DNA from: Diphasiastrum complanatum
Taxonomy: Eukaryota; Streptophyta; Lycopodiopsida; Lycopodiales; Lycopodiaceae
Length of the DNA stretch: 64,000 nt
NCBI GenBank assembly: GCA_029204225.1
Contig: CM055095.1
Span: 65,592,625-65,656,624 of the forward strand
Direction: 5' to 3'
Below the pieces are notes generated by a model. The model was not told where the DNA came from and ran no database searches. It saw only the letters and a list, made by a program, of their open reading frames with translations. Shown piece by piece: positions 12,565 to 24,200 of this stretch; the stretch's first letter is position 1, and each line of letters starts with the position of its first letter. Made by a program: the position numbers and the translations under genes.

Positions 12565-13440
12565 TGAGGCTGGATATCTCTACCACACGAGAGAGTGTTA
12601 CTATGGCGATGATTGACAAACTTGTTCGCATGATGGCGATACTGGGAGGTATAGATGCATATCTCTACGATGCAAGGATAGCGGTATAGTAGAAGAGCAA
12701 GATGGGTTTTCTCACGTGATGTCGATACTGGAAACTGTGAGGCTAATATCGCTATGACGCAAGAGAGGAGCAGAGTCAGGGGGGAGGGAGAAGGCGCTCA
12801 CGTAATGGTGACATCGAGTCTGCAAGTCCTGTGGTAGCATTCCAGGAAGAAACCAAATTGAACGAAAACCTAAAAAATCATGGGGAATGGACTTATATAG
12901 CCGAAAAAAGTTCACACGTATGAGAGCTTGCGACACATGGCCCAATCAAAAACTGACGTGTGAAACTGCACATCTGGATCTGCACGTGTAAAACTGTCGC
13001 ACGTGTTGGTCGAATGGTATAGTGACGCCATTGTCACACGTGTAAGCTTGCATGTGTGGGCACGACATGTATTGTTACATGTGTGGTCTCGCACCTGTGG
13101 ACGGTTACATTACCCATGAGAGATCCGATCCGTTGTTGGATCGATGTGTGTACAGCTTGGATTTTATTGGTTTTAACTAAATAAATGTTGTTCGATCAGT
13201 TTATAACTTTTGTTTAGTTTTTGATTTTCACTCCCCATAGCTCTTGTTTGTGTCCACACTTCCTGCTCTTTGCAGTATCGCTACCACGCGAGAATCTAGG
13301 TTACAGTCTATATGACCTTGTATCCCTCGCGTCGCTGCGATATCCCGTGAATCACCAATATCGCCATTACACGAGGACTGCCTGATTTTCAGGTAACTTC
13401 CATCCATGTCGCATTGTAGCAATGAGGCTACTATTTGTAC
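12565..13440. repeat. Non-coding stretch with reiterated TATCGC...ACGCGAG and CACGTGT motifs
   Basis: Several degenerate copies of a TATCGCTACCACGCGAG-like motif occur at about 12574, 12656, 12745, 13275, 13337 and 13355. A cluster of CACGTGT/ACACGTG motifs lies at 12910-13100. No coding frame is evident. The motifs could be subterminal or promoter repeats of the surrounding mobile DNA. Confidence 0.45.
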
Positions 13441-13458
13441 TCTTGAAGTTTTGAAGAC

Positions 13459-13734
13459 ATGACTGCCTCATCTTCTAATAATTTTGATTCCGCCTTGCAT
13501 GCCTTCCTCGTTGAATCTAGGGTTGGTAATTACATAGGTCACTACAAGACGTATTTCAATATGTCTTTTGATATCAAGAGGTTTGGATCTGAGCATAGAT
13601 CATATTTCTTGGCCTTGTATAAACATTATTATGATAGTCTGAATCAATCTATGTTGATAATGGATAATCTACGATTCATTTATTTCCATGACCTGGTACT
13701 TGCCCAACCACTTTCAAAGCAAGCTCACAACTGA
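13459..13734 (+). CDS. Hypothetical ORF, 91 aa
   Basis: ATG frame with balanced composition (Tyr/Phe/His-rich centre, residues 25-75) and no recognisable domain. It ends at TGA and the next coding-looking segment (13862 onward) is in another frame. It could be a first exon of that segment or an unrelated remnant. I do not recognise the family. Confidence 0.3.
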   Translation: MTASSSNNFDSALHAFLVESRVGNYIGHYKTYFNMSFDIKRFGSEHRSYFLALYKHYYDSLNQSMLIMDNLRFIYFHDLVLAQPLSKQAHN

Positions 13735-13861
13735 CGATTCACAAAAATAGTGAGTGATTTTAAACGTGTGGTCCATTGTTACAACACGATCATGTCGCTT
13801 TGTGTAGGAGGGCATGGGCTTTGTGTTTTATCTTTCTGCTCTTGTTCCTGGAGAGGCATGA

Positions 13862-14731
13862 ACTTCGAGGCTAAGCATTGAGGGTGCCTCATCATTAGTT
13901 GATTCTGTGATATCAGACTCAGCTATTGTTGATGACGTCTTGGGTGATGACGAGGAGGCAAGATTGGCAGCAATGTACGACCAGTCCAGTCTCATGCACG
14001 TGAATCCATATGACAAAAGCAAGACTATTCTCGATTTGCCGGTGTATTACATGAATAATGTTGCATACGTCTCTTTGAATGATGTTGGAGATGATGAAAT
14101 ATTATCAATTCTGTCTAATTTCATCAAAGAATTCTCAGACTTCATAGATCTCGAGGGTGATGATCTTTGTGCTTCTATTGATTACAAAGATAGAGATGAG
14201 TGGCTGGACGAGACTGAAGCCCTGTAGTCAATCATGTCTGAAAGTAGGGCAAACCAGGCAAATTTGCCTAGTGAGGAGGAATTTTTGAGAATCCAGAGCA
14301 GAGATGTCTCACAGTTTTCAGAAACTAATCCATCCACTACTTCGACGACCATAGTTGCTGGTCATGATCTAGATACTGCTACAATTATTCAAGTTGATGA
14401 GCATGATCTGGTAAATAAATTTGATTTTATTTGAATGAGATTTCTATTCAAATATAGTTATTTGTTTTCAAGATATGTGACCTTTGCTTGTACTTTACAG
14501 GCTAATGTGGAGGTAGGTGCCTTTGCAACAAGGCAAAAAAATGTGAGGGAAGGCCAGGGATCACGACAAAGGAATTCATCCCTATCCCATTATTTGAAGA
14601 GCTTTGTAAATAAAGAGATTTGCATTCATCATAGCAAATTTTCTTCAGATGTTGCAACAATAATAATGGCAATTAAAGCGTTATCATATTCTCGAACGAG
14701 TATAAATACCCTCAGAATACATATAAAATAA
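13862..14731 (+). CDS. Unknown two-exon gene, one in-frame TAG
   Basis: An open frame runs from about 13862 to 14410 with a single stop, TAG at 14225-14227. An acidic first half (D-D-V-L-G-D-D-E-E) is followed by a Ser/Thr-rich part. A plausible intron has donor CTG|GTAAAT (14411) and acceptor TTTACAG (14500). The second exon, 14501-14731, joins in phase and encodes a basic segment ending at TAA. Average coding look over 280 codons with a correct splice suggests a real gene, now damaged if the TAG is not read. No domain recognised. No ATG is obvious at the start, so the 5' end is uncertain. Opposite strand to the flanking transposase-like gene. Confidence 0.4.
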
Positions 14732-14768
14732 TTTTTACGAAGAGAGACATTATCATAAAAGTATTGGG

Positions 14769-17700
14769 CTATGTAGCTGAGGAAGTTCCTAAAAGGTCAT
14801 CCTTCTTAGCTGTTTTCTCCAGATACATAAACTTGAGCAAAAAAAGATCTATTGATTTTCTAGATCCATATGATAGAAAAAAATTCTTCATGACCACACA
14901 ACAAAGCTGATCATTAAAGATAAAGAGAAACAATGATTCTACCATGCATTGTACTGGAAATGATGCCATATAATACATATACTATTTTCGTCTGATATCA
15001 TGAAATTACTATGAGTTGAGTCTTGCATCAATATTATTTTGTCTATAAATTTGCACGCCTTTCTGAATTTTTGATAATTTGTTGATCTAGTTTTGTATCG
15101 GATTTGAACACATCTATAGAACCATTGAAATGGTTGGATGATGTAACTATATTTTGAGATATTCCATCATGTTGTGTATTTCAATGAAATGCTACTCTGG
15201 CTTGCCAATGCAATTTCTCCATTCCTTGTGATGACCAAATACTTAGACTGTCGTAAGCTTTTGCAAAAAATGATGCATGATGTCATAAAATGTGCTGCAA
15301 CATCAGAGATACAAACATTGTTATATTAATCATTTTAAATCTAGTATATGTGCAATGAAATTATAATTCTAAGAGTTAGTTACATTGAAAAAAGATTTTC
15401 CATATAATGCGTAATATGACCTTCACCCCAGGCGCCTTTAACTGCATCCACAAACTCAATTGTTGATTTCTCAATTAGTAGGACATCAGTATCTGATAGT
15501 TTATTTTTTCTGAGCAATTTGACCATGTTGTCAAGCTTTCTCCAGACTTCAATTTTTTTAATCCTTGCTGTTCCTTTTTCTTCAAAATCCTTTGTGGCAT
15601 TGAGTACATCTATCCAAATTGAGTACTAGACTTTAGTCGGTTTTCCGGAATGATTTGATAAGAAACGACCAGCTTTGGATCCTCCTATGCTTGGTTTGCA
15701 TGAGATGTTTCCCGTTTTCCCCGAAAGCTTCTTGTCCTTTTGTATTTTAACGTGTCCTTTATGAAGACCCTCTTTTGATAGAACTTTCTCCAATCGAGCT
15801 ATTGCTTTTTTGGCTAATGACTCTGGCTTAGTAATCCAGACAAACCAAATATGAAGGTATATCAATTTTTCGATAATTCTAACCTCTCCATGTAGTGTAC
15901 AAATGTGGACATTTTTAGGCGGAATCGGTAGTATTGGTTTTCAAGTTGGATCTTCTATATCTCTTAAAACTCTCGTGCTCTCCGACATGTCTTGTGTAGT
16001 TTTCATGCAATAGAGGCATGGATGTTTGAATTTGCTCCATGTGAGATGTTGAACATGCACTTCAACGACTTCAGGTCTCCAGCTAAATGCCATTCCACCT
16101 TAAAATCACCTATTCCAGGAACATCGAGTGGTGTGTCACTCATATGATTCTTAATTATCTCTGGATACTCTGTTTTACTAAAAATCCAAAATAGAATGTC
16201 ATGATATTCTTTTAAAACCTATTAAGATCAATCTAGATCAATTCTAGACACAAAATCCTAACAAGAACAATCATTAATTGAAGGTAGGTGTACTTTCCGG
16301 TTTCACACGTGTGAAACATTGTCTGAGTACGGACTCCAACCTGAACAAATATAGACAAATGGAGAGAATCACTCAAAATTGCTTCCAAAACCAAGATTGG
16401 TGTCTCACAATGATTATGGCCAAATGTGGGTCTATATATACAATAAGTGGGAGCTCGTGGTACTAATCATCCCTCTGATCCCACTTGTGTGAAGGTGCTT
16501 TGTCATATGATGATTCATCATGCAAAACTGACACTTGGACAAAACCTTCTATTTTGAGCACTTTTGGTCCATTTTCCTTCTATATGGAGGTCTACTTGGA
16601 AATCTTCTAGAAGTCAAAATTCGCCTACTTCAGCTTATTCCACACGTGTGAGCTGTCCTCTACACATGGGATATGACACCTAACCAAAGGATGTGGCTCA
16701 TGCCATCAATAGATTGATGCCATGTGTCATATGTCTAGAAAACTAGTTTTTGGCCATTTTAGCCACTAGAACTTAAATTAAATCATATGTACAACATATA
16801 TGATTATGGTACATGACAAGTACACTAGTTTCACACGTGGGAATAGGCTCCACACATGTGTGTTTATCTATATACAAGATTTTTGGCCTCTACCAAGCTT
16901 ATTTTTGCATTTTTCACATTTGAAACACAAAATCATGAACTATGTTAAGAGAATTGAACGATATTACTCGATCAAGTATATTTAAAACTTAGACCTATAA
17001 TAACAAAACAATATTAGCTTAGAACACAAAACCATAAATTCTCGAAATGAATTAGTTGCTAGTACTCAATAAAATAGATTTGAACCTGGAAAGCTGCTAA
17101 CCACCAGATGTTATTTTCGGACTGCACACTGAAGTTATGACTCTCCGAGTTTATCGTATTGCTTAATGCTCCATTCATAAGTGTAACACTAACCCTTTCC
17201 AGCTTTTGTCCCTTTATTACTTCTTATTCATCTAACTTGAGAACTAATATCAATTTTTTTAACACTTTCATTTGTGATTCCATAATACTTTACAATAAAT
17301 CTCAGTAAATGATTCAAATCTAAAAACATATTGTTGGTGGAATCATATGACAAAGTGCTATGTTTTGAGTTATAAATTTCATTGATATGGTAAGGAATAC
17401 CAATGATGTTTTGCAAACCCCTGTTTAACACATCCCTCTCTAATTTGATTGAAATGGCCAGGGAATAGGAAGTTTTTTTATATGTACTTGTTCAAATGCC
17501 TCTTTGATAATTTTAAACATTGTGTCCTATGCCTAATACCAAAATAATCATATGCTCCTTGTATCAATTTTTGGTCAATAATCTTGCCGACTTCGCCCAT
17601 AAGGACCTCTGCAATCTTGGACTTGATTCGAGAATATCGTTTACTTCCTAGTAGACTCGTCGTTGACTTGGCTGTAAGTACTGCACTCAAAGACTTTCCA

Positions 17701-18359
17701 ATCATGTCCTTGTCTTTTAGATTTTGATTGGTGACTAAAGCTAATCTGCAAAATAAAAATAAGAGTTAGAAAAAAAAACAATTCACAATCATTGATGTGC
17801 TAGATGAAACAAAACACATGAATAGTTTAAAACAGAATCTTACTTGAAAGCATATATTCTTTTTTCCCATTGACCCCCACTTGATGAAAGCTTGTCAATA
17901 CCTTTTAAAATAACTCTTTTTCGCTTATTGTTCAATATTTTCTTCCGTAATGTGTTTACTTCTGCATTTATTTGACAATATGAGGTACGCAATATTTGTA
18001 CAATTAGTTTCATATCGTCATTTTCTTGGTTAAGGTTTAATATAGTATTTTGCAAACGAGAATTATCTATCTTCAAGATTTCATTCTCTTCTTTTGTTTG
18101 CAACAAAAGAGTTTCGTTTTCTCTGTAGTAAGTAAACCATTCAACAAATTTTCAAATAATGGGTTTTTTTCATTGAATTACTAATGCCATAACTTTTCAA
18201 TCTCTCACAATAACCCAATAGACCATTGTGTCCTTCACATAAAAACAATATGAGTTGTGTGACTGATCTAAAATTTGGATGTTGCATTGAGCTTGGATCA
18301 ATTGGATATAAACTTCCATCAACCCATAGATCCAAAAAGCAAGTTTTGCACATACACAT
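14769..18359 (-). pseudogene. Multi-exon transposase-like gene (G-D-L-K / C-x2-C type), decayed
   Basis: Coherent minus-strand coding blocks run for 3.6 kb. 18359-18141: Cys-rich segment (C-M-C-K-T-C). About 18165-17848: coiled-coil-like, Lys/Asn-rich, ending at donor GTAAGA. 17746-17480: joins in phase after acceptor TTTTGCAG and ends near 17480. 17431-17228: further coding remains. 16190-15960: contains W-H-L-A-G-D-L-K-S-L-K and, after a frameshift, H-P-C-L-Y-C-M-K. 15865-15383: basic, with one TAG (15626-15628), ending G-E-G-H-I-T-H-Y-M. 15310-15080: S-Q-G-M-E-K-L-H-W-Q-A-R. The G-D-L-K ... C-x2-C ... Q-G-M-E-K order resembles uncharacterised transposase-like proteins found in plant and animal repeats; I cannot name the superfamily. 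Frameshifts and stops indicate a dead copy. Sequence at about 16.2-17.0 kb looks like an insertion. Confidence 0.45.
16301..16316. promoter_or_regulatory. Perfect 16-bp palindrome TTTCACACGTGTGAAA
   Basis: A perfect palindrome with G-box core CACGTG. The Copia LTR carries its inner 14 bp (1178-1191, 6386-6399). In both places AGTACGGAC follows within about 40 bp, so the 16.3-kb site may be a remnant of a related LTR. Confidence 0.6.
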
Positions 18360-18564
18360 GACAAAACTTTAAGTATCTTTCACTAAGAGAGGCTCATCCA
18401 AGCACCTTGCTCTCGAGTAGAGAGAGAAAAACTACTAGCTCTCGAGTAGAGAGAGAATGTGTAACAAAGAAACAAGTCCAAAATGTCATGTACTCTCAAA
18501 AAGATTACAATGGGAGCACGCCTCCATATAGTGGTGGCTCGAGTTCTAGCATGAGTAAATGCTC

Positions 18565-18724
18565 AAATTTGATTAGACCCCATGGATTCCACCTCTCATA
18601 ATGATTGGACCTCAAGATTGACACCTCTCTCCATGATTGGACCACATAGCTTGCACCCCTCAGTTTGATTGGCCAAGTGATTTGCACCTCTAAACATAAT
18701 TGGGCCAAATATTTTGCACCTCCA
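18565..18724. repeat. About five degenerate tandem copies of a ~31-bp unit
   Basis: Units begin near 18565, 18600, 18631, 18662 and 18693. Each has a TTTGATTGGACC-like start and ends near TTGCACCTCT. Three successive spacings are 31 bp. Confidence 0.75.
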
Positions 18725-19368
18725 AATTTGCATTGAGATGTGGATTTGGATGCATACTAGCAAAATACCAATCTTGACATTTTGTGACACATGTCACCAT
18801 CTCACTAGAACTCGGGTTGGTACCCTTGGAATTTTATAAAACATTATGAGAAATATGTACAAGGTAGCGATGGACATTTGTACATTAAATTGAAAAACAA
18901 TCAAGCTAAATTTTGCTTATTTTTCACAACAATCAAATTGGATATCAAGAAGATCTGACTACAATGCACCCACCATCCACTTATGTTGTTTTATATCCTC
19001 AGTTCTTTTCCATAGTTGTTGAACCGTCTGAAAATAGGAGGATATTCATCATCCGAACTAGATTTGATCATTGATTAACCATCAGATCCAGATCAGTTGA
19101 TGAACATCCAATATAGCTCCTAGATTTTCTTTGAATCTAGCATCTATACTTTCAATCACTAACACTAGTTTTGATCTTAGATCCCATTATTGCCTAGTAG
19201 TGTTTTTTCTATCAAGGGTAATCACATCATCAAGGCAACTAGATCTTTGATCAGGCCTTGACAATAGAAAAATCCTTGATCAGATCATATTTTCTTTTGA
19301 CCAACAATACACCATCAGGATTTTGATTGCATTAGCATCCTCTTTCAATTGGTTTATGTATTAACTAA
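18725..19368. other. No gene recognised
   Basis: AT-rich sequence without a supported feature; it precedes a Copia RT fragment. Confidence 0.5.
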
Positions 19369-19725
19369 ATGAGACTAAGGTTGTTTCTCAATGGCTACCT
19401 TGAGGAGGAGATCTACATGCACCAACCTGAGGGATTCATCATGCAAGGCCAAGAAGACAAGGTTTGCCTACTCTTCAAAAGCTTGTATGATCTCATGCAA
19501 GCTCCAAGATATAGGTATTCTCGACTTAATATTTTTCTTCTCTCACTAGATTTTGCTCTTAGTGAGTATGATCCATCTTTGTACTTTAAGTTTATTGATA
19601 GTGATGTGATCATCCCTATACTTTATGTAGATGAGATAATTTTGTGTGGAAATAATGTCAAGCTCATTGATGAGCATTTTTGGTTGAAATCAGCCATTCC
19701 TTGTCAATACTCATCTCATTTTTAG
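19369..19725 (+). pseudogene. Copia reverse transcriptase fragment
   Basis: 118 codons match the mid-RT region of Copia elements: F-L-N-G-Y-L-E-E-E-I-Y-M, then S-L-Y-D-L-M-Q-A-P-R (normally Y-G-L-K-Q-A-P-R), S-E-Y-D-P-S-L-Y-F, and Y-V-D-E at the catalytic site where Y-V-D-D is required. The altered catalytic Asp and loss of both ends show a dead fragment. It is distantly related to the intact Copia at 2002-5952. Confidence 0.88.
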
Positions 19726-21226
19726 AATCATGGAACCCTTCTTCATGATTCTTGGCACACTCACCACGATGGGTTAGTTCCACCCAACCTAATATGGGTT
19801 TGGATTAAAGCATCATCAATTCCTATTCATATGCATGAAAGAAGCAATAAAATATTAATTCTTACTCATCAAGTAATCCTTAGAGAACCTACACACTTTA
19901 CCAATAGGTAGTTAATCCCTTCTAACCCAATACAGATTGGGTCAAACCATCAACATGAATCTTGCATGAAAGCAAAATAGTTTATGGTTCATAAGTCATC
20001 CTTCCAAAAGACAAATCTCAACTTTTAATCGGTATACCAATTCTAAAATTTTAATGGAAAAGTATGACACAAAATGAACTTATTAAAGCATAGAGGCATC
20101 GAAGTCTTATTTTTTTAAGGCATGGCCTTGAATACTTAAAACTCTAACTTAGAGAAAGCTTCATAAAAAAATATGTTACTCCACCTCATTTATGGGTCGA
20201 TCATGACCAGAGGGATTCTCTAATCGCTAATAAGTTATGATAAGGAGTATCACTTCAAAAAAAACCATAAAGATTGAGTGGTAAAAATGAATCCTATAAC
20301 AAGAACATAAAGCTTAGCACCTCGAACTTTGATAGATTCTAATTGTTAACAACCCTCTTGATATTAATGGATGTCGTAACCTACTTCAAACACCATTGTG
20401 ATTGATCAATACATCTCAAAATTTATCAAATATTAAACATTAGACCTCGCCATACACTCTCTCCTTAGGGATCAACATTCTTTATACTAGATTTACCATA
20501 GTCGGTTTGCTATGACATCTGTCATCGAGTTTTTGCATATCAATGATTTTGTAGATGATGTTGATTGTTTCACTATTAATGATCCATTCATTCTAGCAAT
20601 ACTATGAACCCATTGATCTAGCTATTCTTGTTGAAAACACATGGATATGGTTGGGTGATAAAATTGTGCTCTCTAATTTGTAGAATTGGTGATATGTTGA
20701 GAGTAAAACTATTGTTTTTGTTGATGCCCAAAAATTTAGCTATGAACAGTTCCCACTTTATGTTTATTTAGTAGAATATTACAAAATTTATGGTCTTTTT
20801 GATAGTTGATAAAAAAAAACTATGATTATTAAATACTTTGATCAAGTTGAAGTAATAACATGATAGGTGTAGTGTTTGAAGATGAATTTACATTTCTTTT
20901 GGATAAACATGATCAAGGGGCCGGTCAGCTAGACGTCCAAATAAATAAAAATACGAACTTCCTCAAGTCTAAATATTTAAGATCACAGAGTAATAACATC
21001 ATAATGGATGTGAAATAATAAAAGAAACAAGTGCTCAGCAAACGTGTTACTAGTGGGAGGTTTGGGACATACACAATCTGTTCTTGATTTACAATAAAAA
21101 AAACTTTCGGACACATGAAGGCAACATTTTGCCTCATATGTAAAGCACTTTAGGGACTTCAGAACGATCACCGTTCCTCTGTGAACATTGTTAGTCTGAA
21201 ACTTGGATTGCAGCTGGAAGCAATGG
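19726..21226. other. Intergenic / 3' flank of APM1, no gene recognised
   Basis: Contains the probable 3' untranslated region of the aminopeptidase gene (minus strand, below 21227). No clear AATAAA was found close to the stop. The rest is AT-rich and unassigned. Confidence 0.45.
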
Positions 21227-24200
21227 TTACTTGGTCGCTAACTGCTTCAAGAATTCCTGCAAACCTTCCTCTTCCCGAATATACCGAACCAATTGAGAAT
21301 TAAGCCTCACATGCTCAACAGTTTGGCTAACGGTGCGCTCAATAGCTGGATTCCCGTTTGATGTGAAGAACTCATTAATTTCATCAGCCTTCTCGTCACT
21401 AGAAAACTGACACACAGTTTCAGAACTGTTAAAACTATTTTCTGCCTGAAAACACAGAATTATACTTGTCCAGCATGATATCAAAGTTTAATACATTGAA
21501 CATTCTGTGCAGTCTAAAATAGAAAGAGGATACTCAAATAGATACCTTTAAAGCCACGGAAGTTACAAATCGAGTGATAAGAAATCCCTTTGACCATATA
21601 TTCCAGATCTTATTCCAGTTTTCCTGGAAGAAAGAAACAAAGTTTATGAGAAGATGATAAGAAATTCTTTATCAAGGCACAAATTCAAAATATAAGAACA
21701 AGTTCTTATTCACAATGATCACTAATTCCGCAAACAAAACGGAGATAACGGGAGATCTATGACATGCAAGATTTGAAAGCACACAGTGATATCCTGTTAG
21801 TTTCTGAACAGTTCTCAAGACTGTCTGACACAATGAGCATTTTCATGTATAAGTAATACTCAAAAATAAAGCTACTGTATGTTTGTATATCTCATGGAAC
21901 AGCACAAAAGTAACAATTGGGAGTCAAATAAACTTTGCACTATCGATTATAGATGCATTTCCAGTAATAAGAACATGGAGCACATGATTCACGACCTGCT
22001 TATTCAAAATAAACAAGGAGACCCACTAGATTTGCATTTTTGAAAGAGTCTAGTAAACAAATTAATGATATAGGAACTCTGCTTCTATCAAAAACAATGA
22101 TGGCTTTATTCTTGGGAACTGCAAATATTCAATGAACATACACAAACGCACTATACATGAAGTTGGACTCACATTTGACCTTTGACCACATATTAAGTCG
22201 TAGCAGAAACATATCAATATCAATTTTCAAATAGTCTGAAGTGAGATCTCTCACTTGTATACCTTGTAGGCACCATGTGCTAAGGTTAACTACACATTTA
22301 ACGCCTGATTTCTCCAACACCCACTCTTAAGGTTTTATTCACATATTCTTCTGAAGTCCATCTCTTACCTTTTTGCGTTTGTCTGTGCTTGGAGGTTCCT
22401 TTTAAGTTTTATATCGCTTCACCTATGTCTTCATCTTTTTGCTTCCTGATTTCACCTTAAAATGTCAAGTCTTCGATCTCTAATACCCTATGCCACGACT
22501 ACTTATTATTAACAATGTCTTTGACCATGCAACTTCTTTTATCAAACTCAATTTTCGTTCCCTATCCCACCAATTGCAAGGAGATTTCGAGGTACAAATA
22601 CAACATCCTTGATGAGCTTCTTACCTCATGTGTACATTATCACCAATACATCCCTTTGACCTTGACTTCTTGATTTGTTTTGTCTTTTGAGCAAACTTTG
22701 AGATCTACACATTTTTCTTCAAGAAAAATGAACCAATATCTCCTTGAACATGTGGGGATGTGAATCCACAAACGAATTTCAAAGCAACTTTTGTAGAAGT
22801 TTTCGCTTGGGAGCCACATCCTATAGTGTCTTCGTGTGTGCACGAAGCTTTGCACTTATAGTCTCGTGCACTTTACAAAAATCATCAATCAGATGTGTAA
22901 AAGTTCACTTTCTATTTCCTGATTTCATAACTTCATCTTTGTAGTACTTTTCTTGGAACATTTCAAGAGTTTACATTATTGTTCTTGTATAGTTGCTGGC
23001 AATTCTACACAACTTAATAACTTCTTAGATGATATCTAGAGGTTAAGATGATTAAAATTCCCGGATTTTAGGAGCCAATTCATCCATTTTAGATTTCGGA
23101 TTCATGTACACGTGTCTTTCCTAAAGGTGGTCACTGCGTTTAGCTTTTAGATCTTGTCGATCAAATATCGATGGTTGAGAAATTGTAGTTTGTACTTTTC
23201 AGCCCATAACTATGTCCACTATCCAAGAAAAGTCTCAAAAAACATTTGACAAATTCAAAAGTTAGATGGTATAGTTGCGAAACTTGATGAGATGCAAGGA
23301 CAAAATATACCCAAGGTATCATGTTTGAAATAAAATATTGACTATCATAAGATCATAATCAAAAAGATAAAGAAAAAGATTTGAGATATGAGGCCAAAAA
23401 AATTGCTCCAAGAATCACTTACTCAAGTTTGACCAGTTCATTTATTCAAGATTTAGAAGCTTCGCCGCATTTACCTTAAGCCAAATCCAAGCTGCTTCAC
23501 GACCTTCTCGACTTATTCCATTCAAAACATACACAGCATCGTGGCTTCGTACCTGCATAGAAGTTCAAATTTATTCAACATGAACATTTGAATAAACTAC
23601 ATAGGACAATAGCCAAGCTTCATGGAGATTCACCGGAGAAAGTATGTAGGAATCTGAAGTACCTCGGAAGAGAGTGAAAAGTCCAAAGCCTCACGAACAA
23701 GGTTGGGATCAGTTGAGGCTGCAAGCGAAACTGCACAGAACAGCAACACTTGGTTGAAATGATACCTTAACACAAGCCATGTCACTTTATTCAATTCAAA
23801 AATGGATTGTAGAAACGCAATTGTGCTTACCTAATATTCGAACCTTTTCATGGCTTAGATCTGTCTCTCGGTATATCTTCAACAAAGCTTGGTAACTAGA
23901 TTTATCAGAACCGTTGGCATCAAGCATAGCAGCTTTAAATGCCGCCTAGAAAAAGGAAACACAATAAGATGTATTGATAATGCAAAATTTAGATCATAAT
24001 CAATCCTCCAAACCACAATACAATCTGCTACAACAAAAACATCAGTACTAGATTACGTTGTTACACAACTTATTATTTCCAGAATGTGCATGAGACCATG
24101 AATTCTCGCCTTTCGTGTGTCAGGAGGTAAAACAGAAGTGGATCTATCTTTCAAGAAAATATCAAAACGGCGTTTGGCCTCCATGATAGTTTCCTCATCA

